DNA of 64,000 nt from assembly GCA_905183005.1 (NCBI GenBank), contig CAJJDO010000017.1:622892-686891 (forward strand), in the 5' to 3' direction. Source of the stretch: Paramecium pentaurelia. Taxonomy: Eukaryota; Ciliophora; Oligohymenophorea; Peniculida; Parameciidae. Below the pieces are notes generated by a model. The model was not told the origin of the DNA, did no database searches, and was given only the letters and a program-made list of their open reading frames with translations. A program made the translations under genes and the position numbers. Each line of letters opens with the position of its first letter. Positions within the stretch are counted from its first letter, which is position 1. Positions 52,800-64,000 of this stretch are shown here, one piece after another.

Positions 52800-55700
52800 A
52801 TGAATGCAGCTTCTCAAATATAAAATGAATTTGTTTTTATAGAGCGAAAATTGTACGAAAATCTTAAATAATTTGATTGTTAAGGTGTTCAATCAATTAC
52901 TTTTATTGGAAATTAGACTCGAAATAAAAATGAAAATTTTATCATAAAATTATACAAAGAAATATCTGATGAGCAAATAGAAGTTCTTTAATAAATCAAA
53001 AAATACTAAAATCAAAAAATACCTAAATGCCAACATATGATTAAAATAATTGGAATACAAAATTTTCTAAATAGTAATACAGATAGAAAGCTTTATGTAG
53101 TTATGGAAAAAGGTAAAGATAATACCCAAAACTTGATTAAATCTAACATTTCTTTTAGTTTATTTTAGAAATTTAAGATATTTGAATAAGTAAAATAAAA
53201 TCTATTTTAAGATGGTAAGAGGAGAGATGGAATTACATAGCTTAGGCTATTTTCAAATAAATTTGAAACCAGAAAGTTTTGTATATTTTGAAACTTAAAC
53301 TCAAAATTATTAGGTCAAGTTAATAGATTTTGGTTTAACAAAACACGATTCCACATATTTTGAAACAAAATAAATTGAAACTTTTAATTACTTGGCACCT
53401 GAAGTTATATAAGGAAACCAATTATATAATAAAACCGTTAATATTTGGAGTCTTGGAATTATACTATATGAACTACTTGTATCAGAAGATTTTTTTTTAG
53501 GTTTTTATTTATTGAATTTTTAGCTAAGAACAAGTAAGAAATGAAAGAGTAAATGAAGGATTTAACTTAAGATTGGATCAATAAGAATATAAATAAAGCT
53601 AATTGTTTAGGATAAACAGAAAAGGATCTAATCAACTCAATGTTATAAATAGAAAGTAAAAAAAGAATTTAATTGGAAATTTTATTATAGAAAATTAATT
53701 AGTATTTAACAAACATCTAGGAATACGAAAAACGATTTGTTAAGCAATTATCAGTTATTAAAACTACAAATTAATAGTTTATTTAAAACCTAATGGAAAA
53801 GTTAAATAAAATAAATTAAATTGAAACAGCAGAATAAAAAAAAAAATAATTGGTTATTTGTATTAATAAAGAGTTAAAGAAATATTAAGAAATACTGAAT
53901 GAAAATGGATAAAGACTATAGTAGATATAATAAGCAAAGATGAAAGATGAATTTATAAAACTTGAGTAAGAAATTTTTCAAGTTAATCAATAATAATAAT
54001 TATAAGAATATAATCTCATAATGGAAAAAATTACAAAAGAATTAAGATTAGTTGAATAGTTGGTAAAAAATAAAGAAATCGAAAATTAGTAAGAATTGAA
54101 AAAAGAAAAAGAATAATTTAAAAATTTTCTTGAGATTATTCGAAACTAATTTAGGTTATAATCTAATTAGATTTAAACACTCTCAGAACAATATAACTTA
54201 TATTAAAGGGATTAAAAATAAATTAATGAACAAGAGAAATATTTAAATGTCAGAAAATAACATTAAAAAATGGAAGAAGATATCAAAGAACTAGAATAAT
54301 CGGAAGAGAATATAATGGTATAATGTGACGAACAAATGATTACTATTTATTAATAATTTAATACAAAGCTTAAAGAAATATAGCAAGCTTAAAATGGACT
54401 CAAGATTTTGATTGAAGAGGCAAGTAAATCTATTCTATAATTTAATGCAAAAATTTTTGAAGAAAATAGCAATTAAATTGATAATTTAAATGATAAATTA
54501 ACTGATTACTTGGATAAATTTTAGTATTAATCTAAAAATTAAAAATATTCAAACAAAATAGTTTAAATAATGAATCAGATAAAATTTGGTTTAGAATAGT
54601 TAAATTCTTTAAAAAAATAAATAAATTAATGTACATAGACATCTTATTAATAATTTAATAAAAATTACTATGAATTTGAGGAATTATTAAGATATTTTAA
54701 AAAATAATATAATTAATTGCATGAATAAATTTATAATGATGAATTAATTGAATAAATAAATTTAGAAAGAATTAAAAAAATAAAGATGACCCAAAACTAA
54801 TTGGATTAAATTAAGAAGAAAATGAATCAATTAAAGGATTAAATTAAATATTTGTTCAATAATAAATATTTGAATTATGAATAAATTTATAATTTAATAA
54901 ATAATAAATTGATTAAGATAGATTAGAATATCATTGAATGTTAAAAGAAATTTGAGAATTTCATTGAATTAAATCTATTAAATTCTTATGAAATTATGAA
55001 GAATTAAATTAAATTATTGTAGGAAGTATAAAGAAAATTAGATAGAGATGTTAATGAAATTGAATATAATATAGACTAATTTAAGCTGATGATTTCAAAA
55101 ATAGAAACTGAAAACAAAAGTGAAGAAGAAGAAGAAATTTTTAATTTAAATAATCAATTATAATAAACTTACAGAAAATTTTCAAAAGCTCTAAATTCAA
55201 TTCATTTTTAATTTGAAAGTATTGAATTATATAAATAAATGAATGAATATAAAGGCAACTTATAAGTTGAATTGAAATAAGAAATATACACCTTAGAAGA
55301 ATATTTAGAGGTTTAAAACATAAATACGAATTTATTCTAAATTGAAAAGCAAATTAGAGATATTAAAAATAATAAATAAAAATAATACATTGCGAAATTG
55401 ATCTAAAAATAAAAATAGACTAATCAATAAAATGGTTATAGATTAAAAAATGTATTCAATAGAGTGTGCTAAACATAGTAAGAATTAAATTTTTGCTTTA
55501 TGGATAATAATTTAATTAAGAATTATGAAGATTTAAAAATGTAAGAGAGTAGGTTATCAATAGAATTAAATTTAATAAATTAAAAGACTTATGGTAAATA
55601 ATTAAGCTCTTAAGAGTAAAAAAAATTAAAAGAATAAATTCTTTAGGTATAATCTAACATATCTGATTTAATAAATAAAATTCCTAAGAAATATAAGATA

Positions 55701-56201
55701 TAAGAGTTTAACAAAGCATACTTATAGAATTTAGAATCATATGAAAAGTGTTTGGCTTTAGTTAATTATATAAAGTAATATCACTTAACAAGATATTATG
55801 AAAGATTAAAATAAAAAAAATTTAAAAAACAGAACGAATAATAGATTTAAAAAGAAAGTAACTTCGACAAGTCATTCTAATCTTTATTAAATGCAGATTA
55901 GGAAAAATACGCCATAAATGAGAAGGAAGCTTAAGATAAATTGTAGAAATATGAGAATATTGTAAATAACATTTACAATATGATGACAAAAGAAACAATG
56001 GAAAAAGATAAATAATAAATGGAGAAACAGCTTATAGAAATAGAAAGTCAGATAAAATAGCAAAATTTAGCATTATTAGAATCTAATTTTAATGATCAAT
56101 CAGTTATAGAAGATATTATTTATTACAGAAAAATTTATAAAATAAATGAGTTCGCGTAAAAATTAATTTTAAATAAATTATTATTTATGCATCAATATTG
56201 A
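52800..56201 (+). CDS. Predicted pseudokinase with long coiled-coil tail
   Basis: ATG 52800 to TGA 56199 closes at 1119 codons after removing two introns (22 nt at ~53190 and 23 nt at ~53500). The first ~260 residues are kinase-like: FIIKLYKE (Lys50), LKPESF, DFGLTK, LAPEVI and IWSLGIILYELL. There is no glycine-rich loop, and the catalytic HRD motif reads FQIN, so the proton-acceptor Asp is Asn. The Asp before IWSLG is also Asn. DFG is intact. This predicts a protein that may bind nucleotide but not phosphorylate. The remaining ~860 residues are Gln/Lys/Glu/Asn-rich heptad-like helix with few Pro or Gly, an extended coiled coil. A structural or scaffolding role is inferred. The Gln richness includes many TAA/TAG codons, showing the code clearly. 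Confidence 0.86.
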
Positions 56202-57949
56202 TTAATATTATCAAAATTTTATAAAATATTCTTATAAGGTATCATTCCTATTCTAATTATATAATTATTTTTTTGATCAATAAAAAAAGTAAAATTCAAA
56301 GATTGTCTTCCTAAAAAACCATATTCTGTTTTTGTGACATTAACTGTGAAATTAAGTTTTGAAGAATGATTAAATAATCTAATTAATAGAAATTTTATAT
56401 TTAGAAGAGACTAATTTAATTAATGTTATGTTAATATTTTTGATGTAGAATTGTATTAAAAAAGAATTAAACTTAATTCAAACTTGAATTTTATTTTGTC
56501 CTGAAACCATTGAAATATAATCTGTTGTAAATCATAATTAAATTATAGTGCTTAACAACCAGGTTTAAAATGAATAATATCTAAATGTATAGAAACTGAA
56601 GGTTTATGTTGCTAACAACCTTTTAAATAGTTTGATATCATTCTTAGAGATAAATTTAAACTTCCATATTAGTTAAAATTATTTTTCAAAAAATTCTTAT
56701 AAAGCTTTGAAATTACAAACTAAATTAATTAATTAATTTAATCTTCCTAGTTTAAAATTTTTTTTTTAATTTCCCCATTTTATTAAAGATCTTTCAATCA
56801 AGTTAGTATTATTTTCGTTCATTTAGAATAATTTCAATTTGAATTAAAATTGCAGCTAACAGCCCATTACTTGATTTCCATAAGTTGCTATTTGTTCTAA
56901 TAATGATATTTTTTTTTTATTTTATTATTTAATATGAATTTAGTTAATCAACCAAAAAAAACTATTCAGATTATTCTATTAATTATCTCAGGAATTTTAT
57001 AGGTTAAAAGTTTGAAGATTAGTTATTATTAAATTTCAACTATTTCGAGATTAATCATCCATGTTTTATTAAATCTGTATTTTTCATGAAATTCTCAATG
57101 GATATTTTCTTAAAAAATAAAATATATTTTTATAGATGAAGGATAATATACTATTAGACTGTTTTTTAGATAAGTAATTCTAAATTATATCTATCTTTCT
57201 CTTTTACTTTAATTTGTTTCATTGTCTCTACAAAAATATCAATTTTTTTTGAAATAAACTCTCACCTTGCTTTCCTAAAAATAATTTGATGTTTAATCAG
57301 ATTTATTTAATGATTTAATTTAAAAAAAAACAGTTATTAGTTGATTATCACAATTAATTTTAAGGTTTCTAAAAATTATTAGAAGTTCAAAAATCATGAT
57401 AATATTATTTATTATTTATTGATTCATTTTGAAAATAAATATTTTCATATATTTGTTTTATAATTCTCAAATTACAATTACTATTGTTTATGTAATGAAT
57501 AATAATTTTGATTTTAGTACTAAAAATTTAAACTCCATAATTAATTGACATAGATTTTAGATAGGAAAAAGTATAAATAATTATTCTAACAAGTACTTTT
57601 GTTTTTATAACATTCTGGATTCAAATTTCAATTAAACTGTGGTTATTGTGTTTTAAAAATATACAGACGTTTCAACTTTCTTCTCGGCATTAGTTATTTA
57701 TCAATTAAATTTGTTTTTTCTTTTTCAATTATTTTATTTTGCTTTTATTATTCTTTTCTTATTTCATTCTATTTCTTGTAAGAATTAGCTTAGATTTTTT
57801 ATCTCTTAAAATATCTTCCTTTCTTTGAACTTGCAAAGGATGTAATATACTCCTTAAATGATACTAGAAATCAAATTAAGATAGTAATGAAATACAATTT
57901 GGAATTGAACTTTTGAATAAAGAATGATTGGGTTGTAGCGATTACAATC
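56202..57949. other. AT-rich spacer
   Basis: No coding region, RNA or ordered repeat could be supported. Poly-T and poly-A runs are frequent. Confidence 0.45.
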
Positions 57950-58250
57950 CATTAATCATCAAATTTTTATCTGAAATGTGAAATTGGCCTAATCCCCTGT
58001 GTCTTGCCAAATCTATATTCCTTAAAATGACGCCCATAATAATTATGAACTTGCCTTTTCTAAAAGCTATCCTATTTTGACCTTTGATTGCTTAATTCTA
58101 AAGAATTTCTTTGTCAAGACATTCAAAAAAATAGTCTGATTTTTTTATAGTGTTGGTCCTTTTTGGAATATAAATTCCTATAAAATGATCCAAAAATATG
58201 CCAAATCCATGAAATTTATCAGCATTAGCTTTCATAAAGGGTTACAGACA
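57950..58250 (-). pseudogene. L-type-lectin-like relic
   Basis: Reading leftward from ~58250, the phrase NADKFHGFGIFLDHF resembles the KFxGLGIFFDTY core of ERGIC-53/VIP36-type L-type lectins. It is followed in roughly the expected order by an RxAFRKGKFII block (compare the VRYxxGKLTV strand). Frame changes and TGA stops intervene and the Ca-binding Asn-Asp region cannot be traced. The family normally acts as a cargo receptor between ER and Golgi. Identification rests on short motifs and is tentative. Confidence 0.35.
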
Positions 58251-58779
58251 TTTTTACTTTAAATTAAAGTCATTTGACTTTTTTTTTTAATTCAGAATAA
58301 TACCACAAATTCAGGTTAATTACTTTAACAATTAATGGAAGTTTAAATTTTAATTGCATAAATAATTTTGATTATGAAATTCAAAAAATAAAATTATTAA
58401 TGTTTAAAGGGATTGTAAATAAATATATTATCAATATATTATGTAGATAGAATAAAAAATCTATTAAATGAAAAAAATTTCTTAAAATAACACAGGAGAG
58501 TTTTATTAAGCCATGTTGTAATCATGAATGCTTGGATTACCATATTTATTCCTAATTAAAAACTTTAAAAATCATACTTAAAGTACACTTAATCTCTAGA
58601 ATATGTTAAATATTACTTTAAAGCCTATTGGATTAAATATAAGTTAATGAAATTATTAAAAATCAAAATAAAATAAAAGTAAAATAATAAATACTCGATT
58701 TAAGAATAACATTTAACTTGTTTAAATTTATATATAATGATTTTCTTTCTTTTACATTTAATTTGTAATGTCTTTCTTT

Positions 58780-59140
58780 TAAGTTTAAGAACATTAATTA
58801 AAGGACTTGGATATAGATACAAGATTATAATTGATAGCTTAAGTTAAACAAAGAATTAATAATATCAGAGCAGTTTGGGCAGATCTTTTACTGTTTTAAT
58901 CGAAAAAAAGATAGCGATAACTCAAAAATATAACTAAGAATTTTCTGAAAAGATTTAATATCATAATTCAATAAACAGTTTGGTTTGAGCAATAGTTTAT
59001 TTATCTTAGATAACGCATCAGTATAAAAAGAATTTTCAATTGAGAAAGAGGTCCTAAGTTATGTTATTCATCAATTTAATCCTATTGAGAAAGTTTGAAG
59101 ATAATTGAAAACTCACCTAGCTAAATAGGATTGCATAACA
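58780..59140 (+). pseudogene. Second Tc1/mariner transposase relic
   Basis: FGLSNSLFILDNASVQKE (58984-59035) matches the second catalytic Asp block of IS630/Tc1/mariner transposases (VLDNAxxH). About 25 residues on, HQFNPIEKV then TGA then RQLKTHL (59066-59115) matches the NPIExxWxxLK block around the third acid; the conserved Trp is the TGA. Spacing between the two acids fits the superfamily. Upstream coding sequence is present but damaged. This copy differs in sequence from the relic at 4708, so at least two element families are represented. Confidence 0.7.
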
Positions 59141-59489
59141 AACCTGAAACTCAACTTGCAGCATTTAAAAAGTTAAGGACAACCATCTGTTAAGCTATTG
59201 CAATTTTTTGAATCCAAAAGTCTATAAATGTTTAGAAAAAAATGAATTATGAGTTATTAAATGATATATAGGGATTATAATTATATCATGATAGCTCAAT
59301 TAATTATTAAATTAAATGAATAAGAGTTACTTCAAATTTAATCAACTCATCTTAATAATTCAGTAATACAAAATTGGAATTAAGTCTAAATAGTTTGAAC
59401 TAAAAAGTTAATATTAGAGTTTCTCTTTTGATAATATTAAGAATGTACCCTAAAAACTTGCTTAAAATAATAATAACACTGAGAAAAAC

Positions 59490-60800
59490 TCAAATTTGAG
59501 ACATTTATTATTAGAAAGGAAGCAGCTGAATCTTGAAAGAATTTAAAGAGAAATAAAGATCAAATTTTTTAAAATGATTATATAAACTATTACCTTTTAT
59601 TAAATCGCTTAAATATTTAATTAATAAATATCCAAAAACTAAATCGAGTCACAATCCTATTTTTCTCGTCTTATGAAATAATATCTAGATGTAATTTATT
59701 AATGTAGGATGTAAAAGCATAATAGTAATAGATAATTAGTTAATGGTTAGAGATTCATCTGTCTATTTATATAAAGATGTATTTGGATTATCGACTAATA
59801 CAGTAATCCTAATACAAAGTGAATACGAACTATTCAATTCAATTTAAGGATTCTATCAATCAGTCATGTTAGATATCAAAATACAATAACAAAAAATAAT
59901 TTTGAAGAAGTACAACATCAGTTTTATTTCTTAGAAACTATCATCTTAATTTACTCTGGCTGATTAGAATGAAATATTTGACACTATTTGTTTGAGAGGA
60001 GATTTGAACAGCAAAATCTTTTTATTGAGAAATTGTTAGAATAGGATGAGAAACTGTAGATTATTGAAAATAATAAGTAGTTTAAGTTTAAGATGCTAGT
60101 TGATTAGATTCTACTCAACCTTAGAGTTGTTTTAATTGGATAATAAATGAATTTGAAAAGCAGTAACTTTGCTCTATTTTAAACAATCGAAATAATATAA
60201 GGAATAAGGTATATGATTGTATTTCAAGTGTCATTAAACAAGATCAAAATGCTCTAATTTCATTAAGGATCATTCAATCAATCTAGAAAGCATTCTGAGT
60301 AAATTAAAGGGTTGTTAATTTGAATCCATATTCTATTTACCTTTTGCATAATGCTTTAATTCTTTAAAGTATTTGAGAAAAAATAGGAACTCTAAATTAT
60401 TGGAGAATAAACTAAACAATCAATATTAGAGTATTTATATAAGAATTATTAATATTCATGTGGAATTTCCTTGTTCTTTTTAGTTCTAATATTTTTTGCC
60501 TTTCTAGTATACTATTATTAATTAAACCCTGGATTTCGTTTAATTGGATTGACAACATAAATTTTCTAGAATGTTATGGAACCAAATTCAAACCTCATTT
60601 TATGTGAAATTTTATAAAGGTAGAAGTATTTATTATATTAATCAAGAATAGTCCATTTTTTAATTTTGAAAAAGAGGACTTGCAGTTGGCCATAATTAGT
60701 TATATTCTTTAAGAGATCCTAATTAAACTATACTATAAGATACAAAAAATTATATTAATAATTTTGAAATATAAATATTGTTAAAACAAGTATATGATCT
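59490..60800 (+). pseudogene. Decayed gene of unknown identity
   Basis: Blocks with protein-like composition occur on the plus strand in changing frames. One Gln/Lys/Leu-rich helix block (FEQQNLFIEKLLEQDEKLQI, near 60000) continues as helix-like sequence for about 100 codons. A later block near 60455-60545 is strongly hydrophobic (ISLFFLVLIFFAFLVYYY), a likely membrane segment. TGA codons break every frame. I do not recognise a family. Confidence 0.35.
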
Positions 60801-60963
60801 AATTATTCAATGCATGTGAAAATTAAACTAAATCTTCTATGAGAATACTAAATTTAACAAGAAAAAGAGAGGAAAAAAGGAGTAACGACATTTATTTTAT
60901 AATGAATTTGCAAAATTTACAAAACTTTTTAGTACTTTATTATATCAATAAATATTAAATTGA

Positions 60964-61390
60964 ATGAATACAAAAATTAAGATTGTAATGCTTGGAGAGG
61001 GTGAGTGATTTTGATTTAATCTTTCGGAAGAATAGACATGACTTGTTTAACTTTGAGATATTGTTAAGATCATTTTAATGAGAATTAAGAATCATCAATC
61101 GATGACACATATTTTGATAAAGTTGTAGACCTTTTAGATGATAAAGACATTAAATTGGCAATCTGGGTATTTAAATATTTAATTTCTAAACCCCCATATA
61201 TTATAGAGATGCATTTGGATCTGTGATTGCTTATGATTTCACTTACAAAGAAATCATTTTTTAAAGTACAACATTCAAATCTACTAAGAGGTGAAATTAA
61301 GACAATATGGAACTAAAAATATTTGAATTATTGTTGCAGGAAAATTAATTGTAAATTCGTAGATTCATTTCTTAATTTGGATATAGTTTC
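60964..61390 (+). pseudogene. Rab21-like small GTPase pseudogene
   Basis: ATG 60964 starts MNTKIKIVMLGE, the first strand of a Rab. A short intron-like stretch leads to MTCLTLRYCQDHFNENQESS and then IDD.YFDK, DIKLAIW, RDAFGSVIAYDFTYKE and LRQYGTKNI.IIVAG. The order and the (T/S)ID..YL.K effector region are those of Rab21-type GTPases. The P-loop GxxxxGKT is missing, the DTAGQE switch II and the residues up to YYRDA are deleted after LAIW, and later blocks are in different frames with TGA. It cannot encode a functional GTPase. No intact parent copy is in the window. Confidence 0.72.
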
Positions 61391-61449
61391 TAAAAGAATA
61401 CTAAAGGATTCTAATACTAGAATTATCAATCTCTAAAAATACTCATTAT

Positions 61450-62090
61450 GCATATTTGTTTGAACCTTTCTATTTTCCTTTCAAATTGGCTTTTTGTTTC
61501 TTAATGCTTTGATCACATAACATTTCATTTTTTGAAAGCCTGAAATTTGACCATCCCAATTCATAATTAAATTATTTGCAAAAATGAATTTTATGATGGA
61601 TACTGCTTTAGATTTGAGATTCTGAAAGAAGGTATTTAAGTTTAATTTCAGTTTCTGCTAAATTTATCATAATTTCTTTAATTTCTAGTTGTTTTTTTAG
61701 TACTTTTCTTTTTCTCTGAATTTTGCATAATTTATTAAAAATTCTAATGAACTGCTCTCAGTGATTCCTTCTATTTAACTAAATTAACTTTTTTTCTTTG
61801 ATACTTTATCAAATAATATGAACTATAAAATGTCTTATTTATTAGTATTCAAGTAATTTCTCTACTAATATTAAAATTATCCTTTCCATTTCTTTTGAAT
61901 CTACTCCAATTCCTCCTAGAAATGGCTCTTAAATGCAAATTAATAATTTAGTTATTATTTAAGTTCTGCCAAATATATCATAATTTCTAAATCAGCCTTC
62001 CTTGTTTATTCAATTTCATCATAAGCACTAATGCTAGCATTTCTGGCAGTACCAATCAAACCTGCTTTCTTAATATTTTAAACGTGATTC
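61450..62090 (-). pseudogene. Decayed minus-strand gene, unidentified
   Basis: On the minus strand from ~62085 the block KKAGLIGTARNASISAYDEI runs on into EQTRKADLEIMIYLAEL. Blocks near 61720-61650 (LCKIQRKRKVLKKQLEIKEI) look like a coiled region. TGA and frame changes separate them. No family is recognised. Confidence 0.35.
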
Positions 62091-62383
62091 CCTTTTGAAT
62101 TTTATATTAGTTAAATCTAATTACAATAATCAAATAATTAACAAGTTGATTGAAATATTTTCAATGTATAATTCTTAATAATAAATCAATTTCATAGATA
62201 TAAGTTTAATTTAAGTAATTACAATATATTGTTTGATATTGATTCTTTCTTTACAATAATTAAATTCAAAATACAAAAAGATATTATAATTTTAATAAGA
62301 TGAATATTATTAGTTATAATATGTTTACTATTTATTATAATAAGATATTTTTATTTACTATTTGATGATTAATTTTTTAAAAA

Positions 62384-62794
62384 TCATTAATTCCATCTCC
62401 TTACTACTTCTGTATTTAAACTAGCTATAAATGAGATTACTGCATTGCCTTTATCAAGGGAAATTTCAGCAGCTTGAACACCTTAAGCTAATGCCATTAA
62501 AAATTATGAAGCTGCTCTATATTAATTCCAAGTGTTGGCTTATTTAGCTGCAGCGCATTAAAAAGAAGCATCTTTGATGAAAAACCCATCGCAATCGTTT
62601 AAGTGATTTTTACAAAATATATCACCATATTAACTAATGAAACATTAATCAGAACATGGTTTATGATGCCAATTTCTTATTTCAGAAGATTTGCATTAAC
62701 AATCAGGAGGGCAGCTACATTTTAATCGGATTATTTAGCCCTTATTGACTCCTCCTTTAGGTGGATAATCTACTTTATGTCGATAAGCTAGCAT
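62384..62794 (-). CDS. Small Cys/His-rich protein, family not recognised
   Basis: An intact, intronless 136-residue frame runs from ATG 62794 to TGA 62384. The N-terminal half clusters Cys and His: KCSCPPDCQCKSSEI, NWHHKPCSDQCF, DIFCKNHLNDCDGFF and FQCAAAK. This is enough ligands for two zinc sites. The C-terminal half is Ala-rich and helical (RAASQFLMALAQGVQAAEI) and ends with VVRRWN. No signal peptide or membrane segment is present. The base composition is noticeably richer in G and C than the surrounding relics, and the frame is clean, so it looks like a real gene among pseudogenes. It may be a zinc-binding protein; the function is unknown. Confidence 0.6.
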
Positions 62795-63478
62795 AAGTTA
62801 TTTAATATTAATAATAATTTTAAGAGGAAGATCTTCACAACTTTAAGATAAAAAAATATTCTATTAAATATATTTAAAAAAAACTAATATGAAATAATTT
62901 GATAATTATTCTTGAGTTAATGTTAATTTATTTCATTTTTCATAAAAATATAAAATAGAATAAAAATCTAGTTAATCAATTATTTTTTATATTCTTTTCT
63001 TCATTTATCCAAAATATTAAATTATTTGTTAAAAAACAATATAATCTTCAAATTAAAATTTTAAATTCTGTCAATTTATTTCCTAATTATTTATAATTAG
63101 CTTATATCTCTAATTCTTATCCAAATTTGACATAATTGATTCATAAATAATTACAATAAATAAAAAAATCAAATTACTATCTTTATTAATTCACAAAAAA
63201 AGTAATTAGTCTCCCCTACTTTTTTTATTCTTCAATCTAAATTTTGGAACCATATTTTGAAAATGATAAATAATTTATTCTATTAAATATAAATTTAAAT
63301 AAAATAGTCACTTTCCTCTTCTAAGTATTTATTAATTACTTAGCCACATATAGACACACTGATTTATAAAACTAGATACGTAAAAAGGATATGATAAATA
63401 AATAATAAATTACGTTTGTATAATATTACTAAATTTCTGAACATAATAAATAATATTTAAATATTATTAATATAAAAT
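62795..63478. other. AT-rich spacer
   Basis: No supported feature between the divergent small Cys/His gene and the partial B-box-like frame. Confidence 0.45.
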
Positions 63479-64000
63479 ATGATAGACGATTATAAATATA
63501 TTTGTTAAGAACACAAAAACAACTTTGATTTTTGAATCTCCTAATGGAATTGCTAAACTATATGTGATGAATGCATATCAAATCACACTATGCAACACAA
63601 CAAGAACAAAACTTAATCATAAATAAAAAATATCACAATGGGGCACAAGACTGTTAATAAAAATTCATTCAGTTTTTTGATAAATTAGAGAATTAACAAA
63701 ATAAATTATTTAAGCTTATATCTAATATTAATTTATTTAGGAAATAAATAATCCAAATGAGGATTACAATTAAGAAATCTTAAATTATGGAAGGAATAAT
63801 ACCTGAATATTAAAAATTGAATTTCTATCTCTATATCTTATCTAAATAAAAATAATTAGATCAGTTGAAAGATAATTTTCAATAAATATAAGAAATTATT
63901 AAAAAAAAAGTACAATAGTTTTTCAGTTATTAAATATCTACAAATGGTAGTTAAACTAAGTAATCTTTAATATTGAAAAGAAATTTTAATTTATAAATTA
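63479..64000 (+). pseudogene. B-box-like zinc-finger frame, partial, with in-frame TGA
   Basis: ATG 63479 reads MIDDYKYICQEHKNNFDF, then TGA, then ISQWNCQTICDECISNHTMQH. The Cys/His spacing (CxxH ... C ... CxxC ... H ... H) is B-box-like and similar to the finger that starts the 42920 gene. The TGA falls between the finger's ligands and would truncate it. Downstream, from about 63757, a frame (EGIIPEYQKLNFYLYILSK..., Gln/Lys-rich) stays open to the window edge and looks like the coiled segment that usually follows. The junction between the two parts is probably an intron or a frame break. The gene is incomplete here. Confidence 0.45.

Overview
The window is ciliate nuclear DNA, most likely from Paramecium or a close relative. 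It is extremely AT-rich. Every long reading frame needs TAA and TAG read as glutamine, with TGA as the only stop. The genes that can be spliced by eye carry tiny GT..AG introns of 19-31 nt. Five multi-exon genes close exactly in frame after removing such introns: TPR, UBR E3, SHIPPO/MORN, pseudokinase and the Cys-rich membrane protein. That combination of code and intron size points to Paramecium rather than Tetrahymena. The gene content (surface-antigen-like protein, TPR, kinase/WD40, divergent tubulin and ciliary proteins) fits.

Layout. 1-5620 is repeat territory: a degraded LINE on the minus strand set in a ~97-bp satellite and flanked by a 14-bp direct repeat, then a Tc1/mariner transposase relic, then an uninterrupted ~545-bp (TAA)n tract. 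7029-9538 is a complete TPR gene, followed by a tRNA-like element with a CTG anticodon at 10030. 14207-18778 is a surface-antigen-like Cys-repeat gene with two single-base homopolymer slips. 19979-20713 (-) is a histidine phosphatase. 22364-25791 is a Cys-rich multi-membrane protein. 27056-31858 is a UBR-box/RING E3 ligase. 34767-36116 (-) is a divergent alpha-tubulin. Its 3' part is repeated exactly at 33659-34678 across a 61-N gap, which is probably an assembly artefact. 37549-39537 is a SHIPPO/MORN-like ciliary protein. 42920-44274 is a Zn-finger/TPR gene with a frame-breaking deletion. 47825-50253 encodes kinase, pentapeptide and WD40 regions in one protein. 52800-56201 is a pseudokinase with a very long coiled coil.

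The last ~8 kb is dominated by relics: an L-type-lectin-like fragment, a second Tc1/mariner transposase, an unidentified broken frame and a Rab21-like GTPase missing its P-loop and switch II. Near the end there is an intact 136-codon Cys/His protein and a B-box-like frame that runs off the window.

Functional links. There is no operon-like organisation. The genes lie on both strands and are separated by 0.5-4 kb of very AT-rich sequence with no gene I can support. Several products would act on cilia and the cell surface (alpha-tubulin, SHIPPO protein, surface antigen, Cys-rich membrane protein), others in signalling and turnover (kinase-WD40, pseudokinase, TPR proteins, UBR E3). The low gene density, transposon relics and pseudogenes differ from a typical gene-dense Paramecium somatic chromosome. 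They would fit micronuclear (germline) sequence or a subtelomeric region, but the sequence alone does not decide between these.
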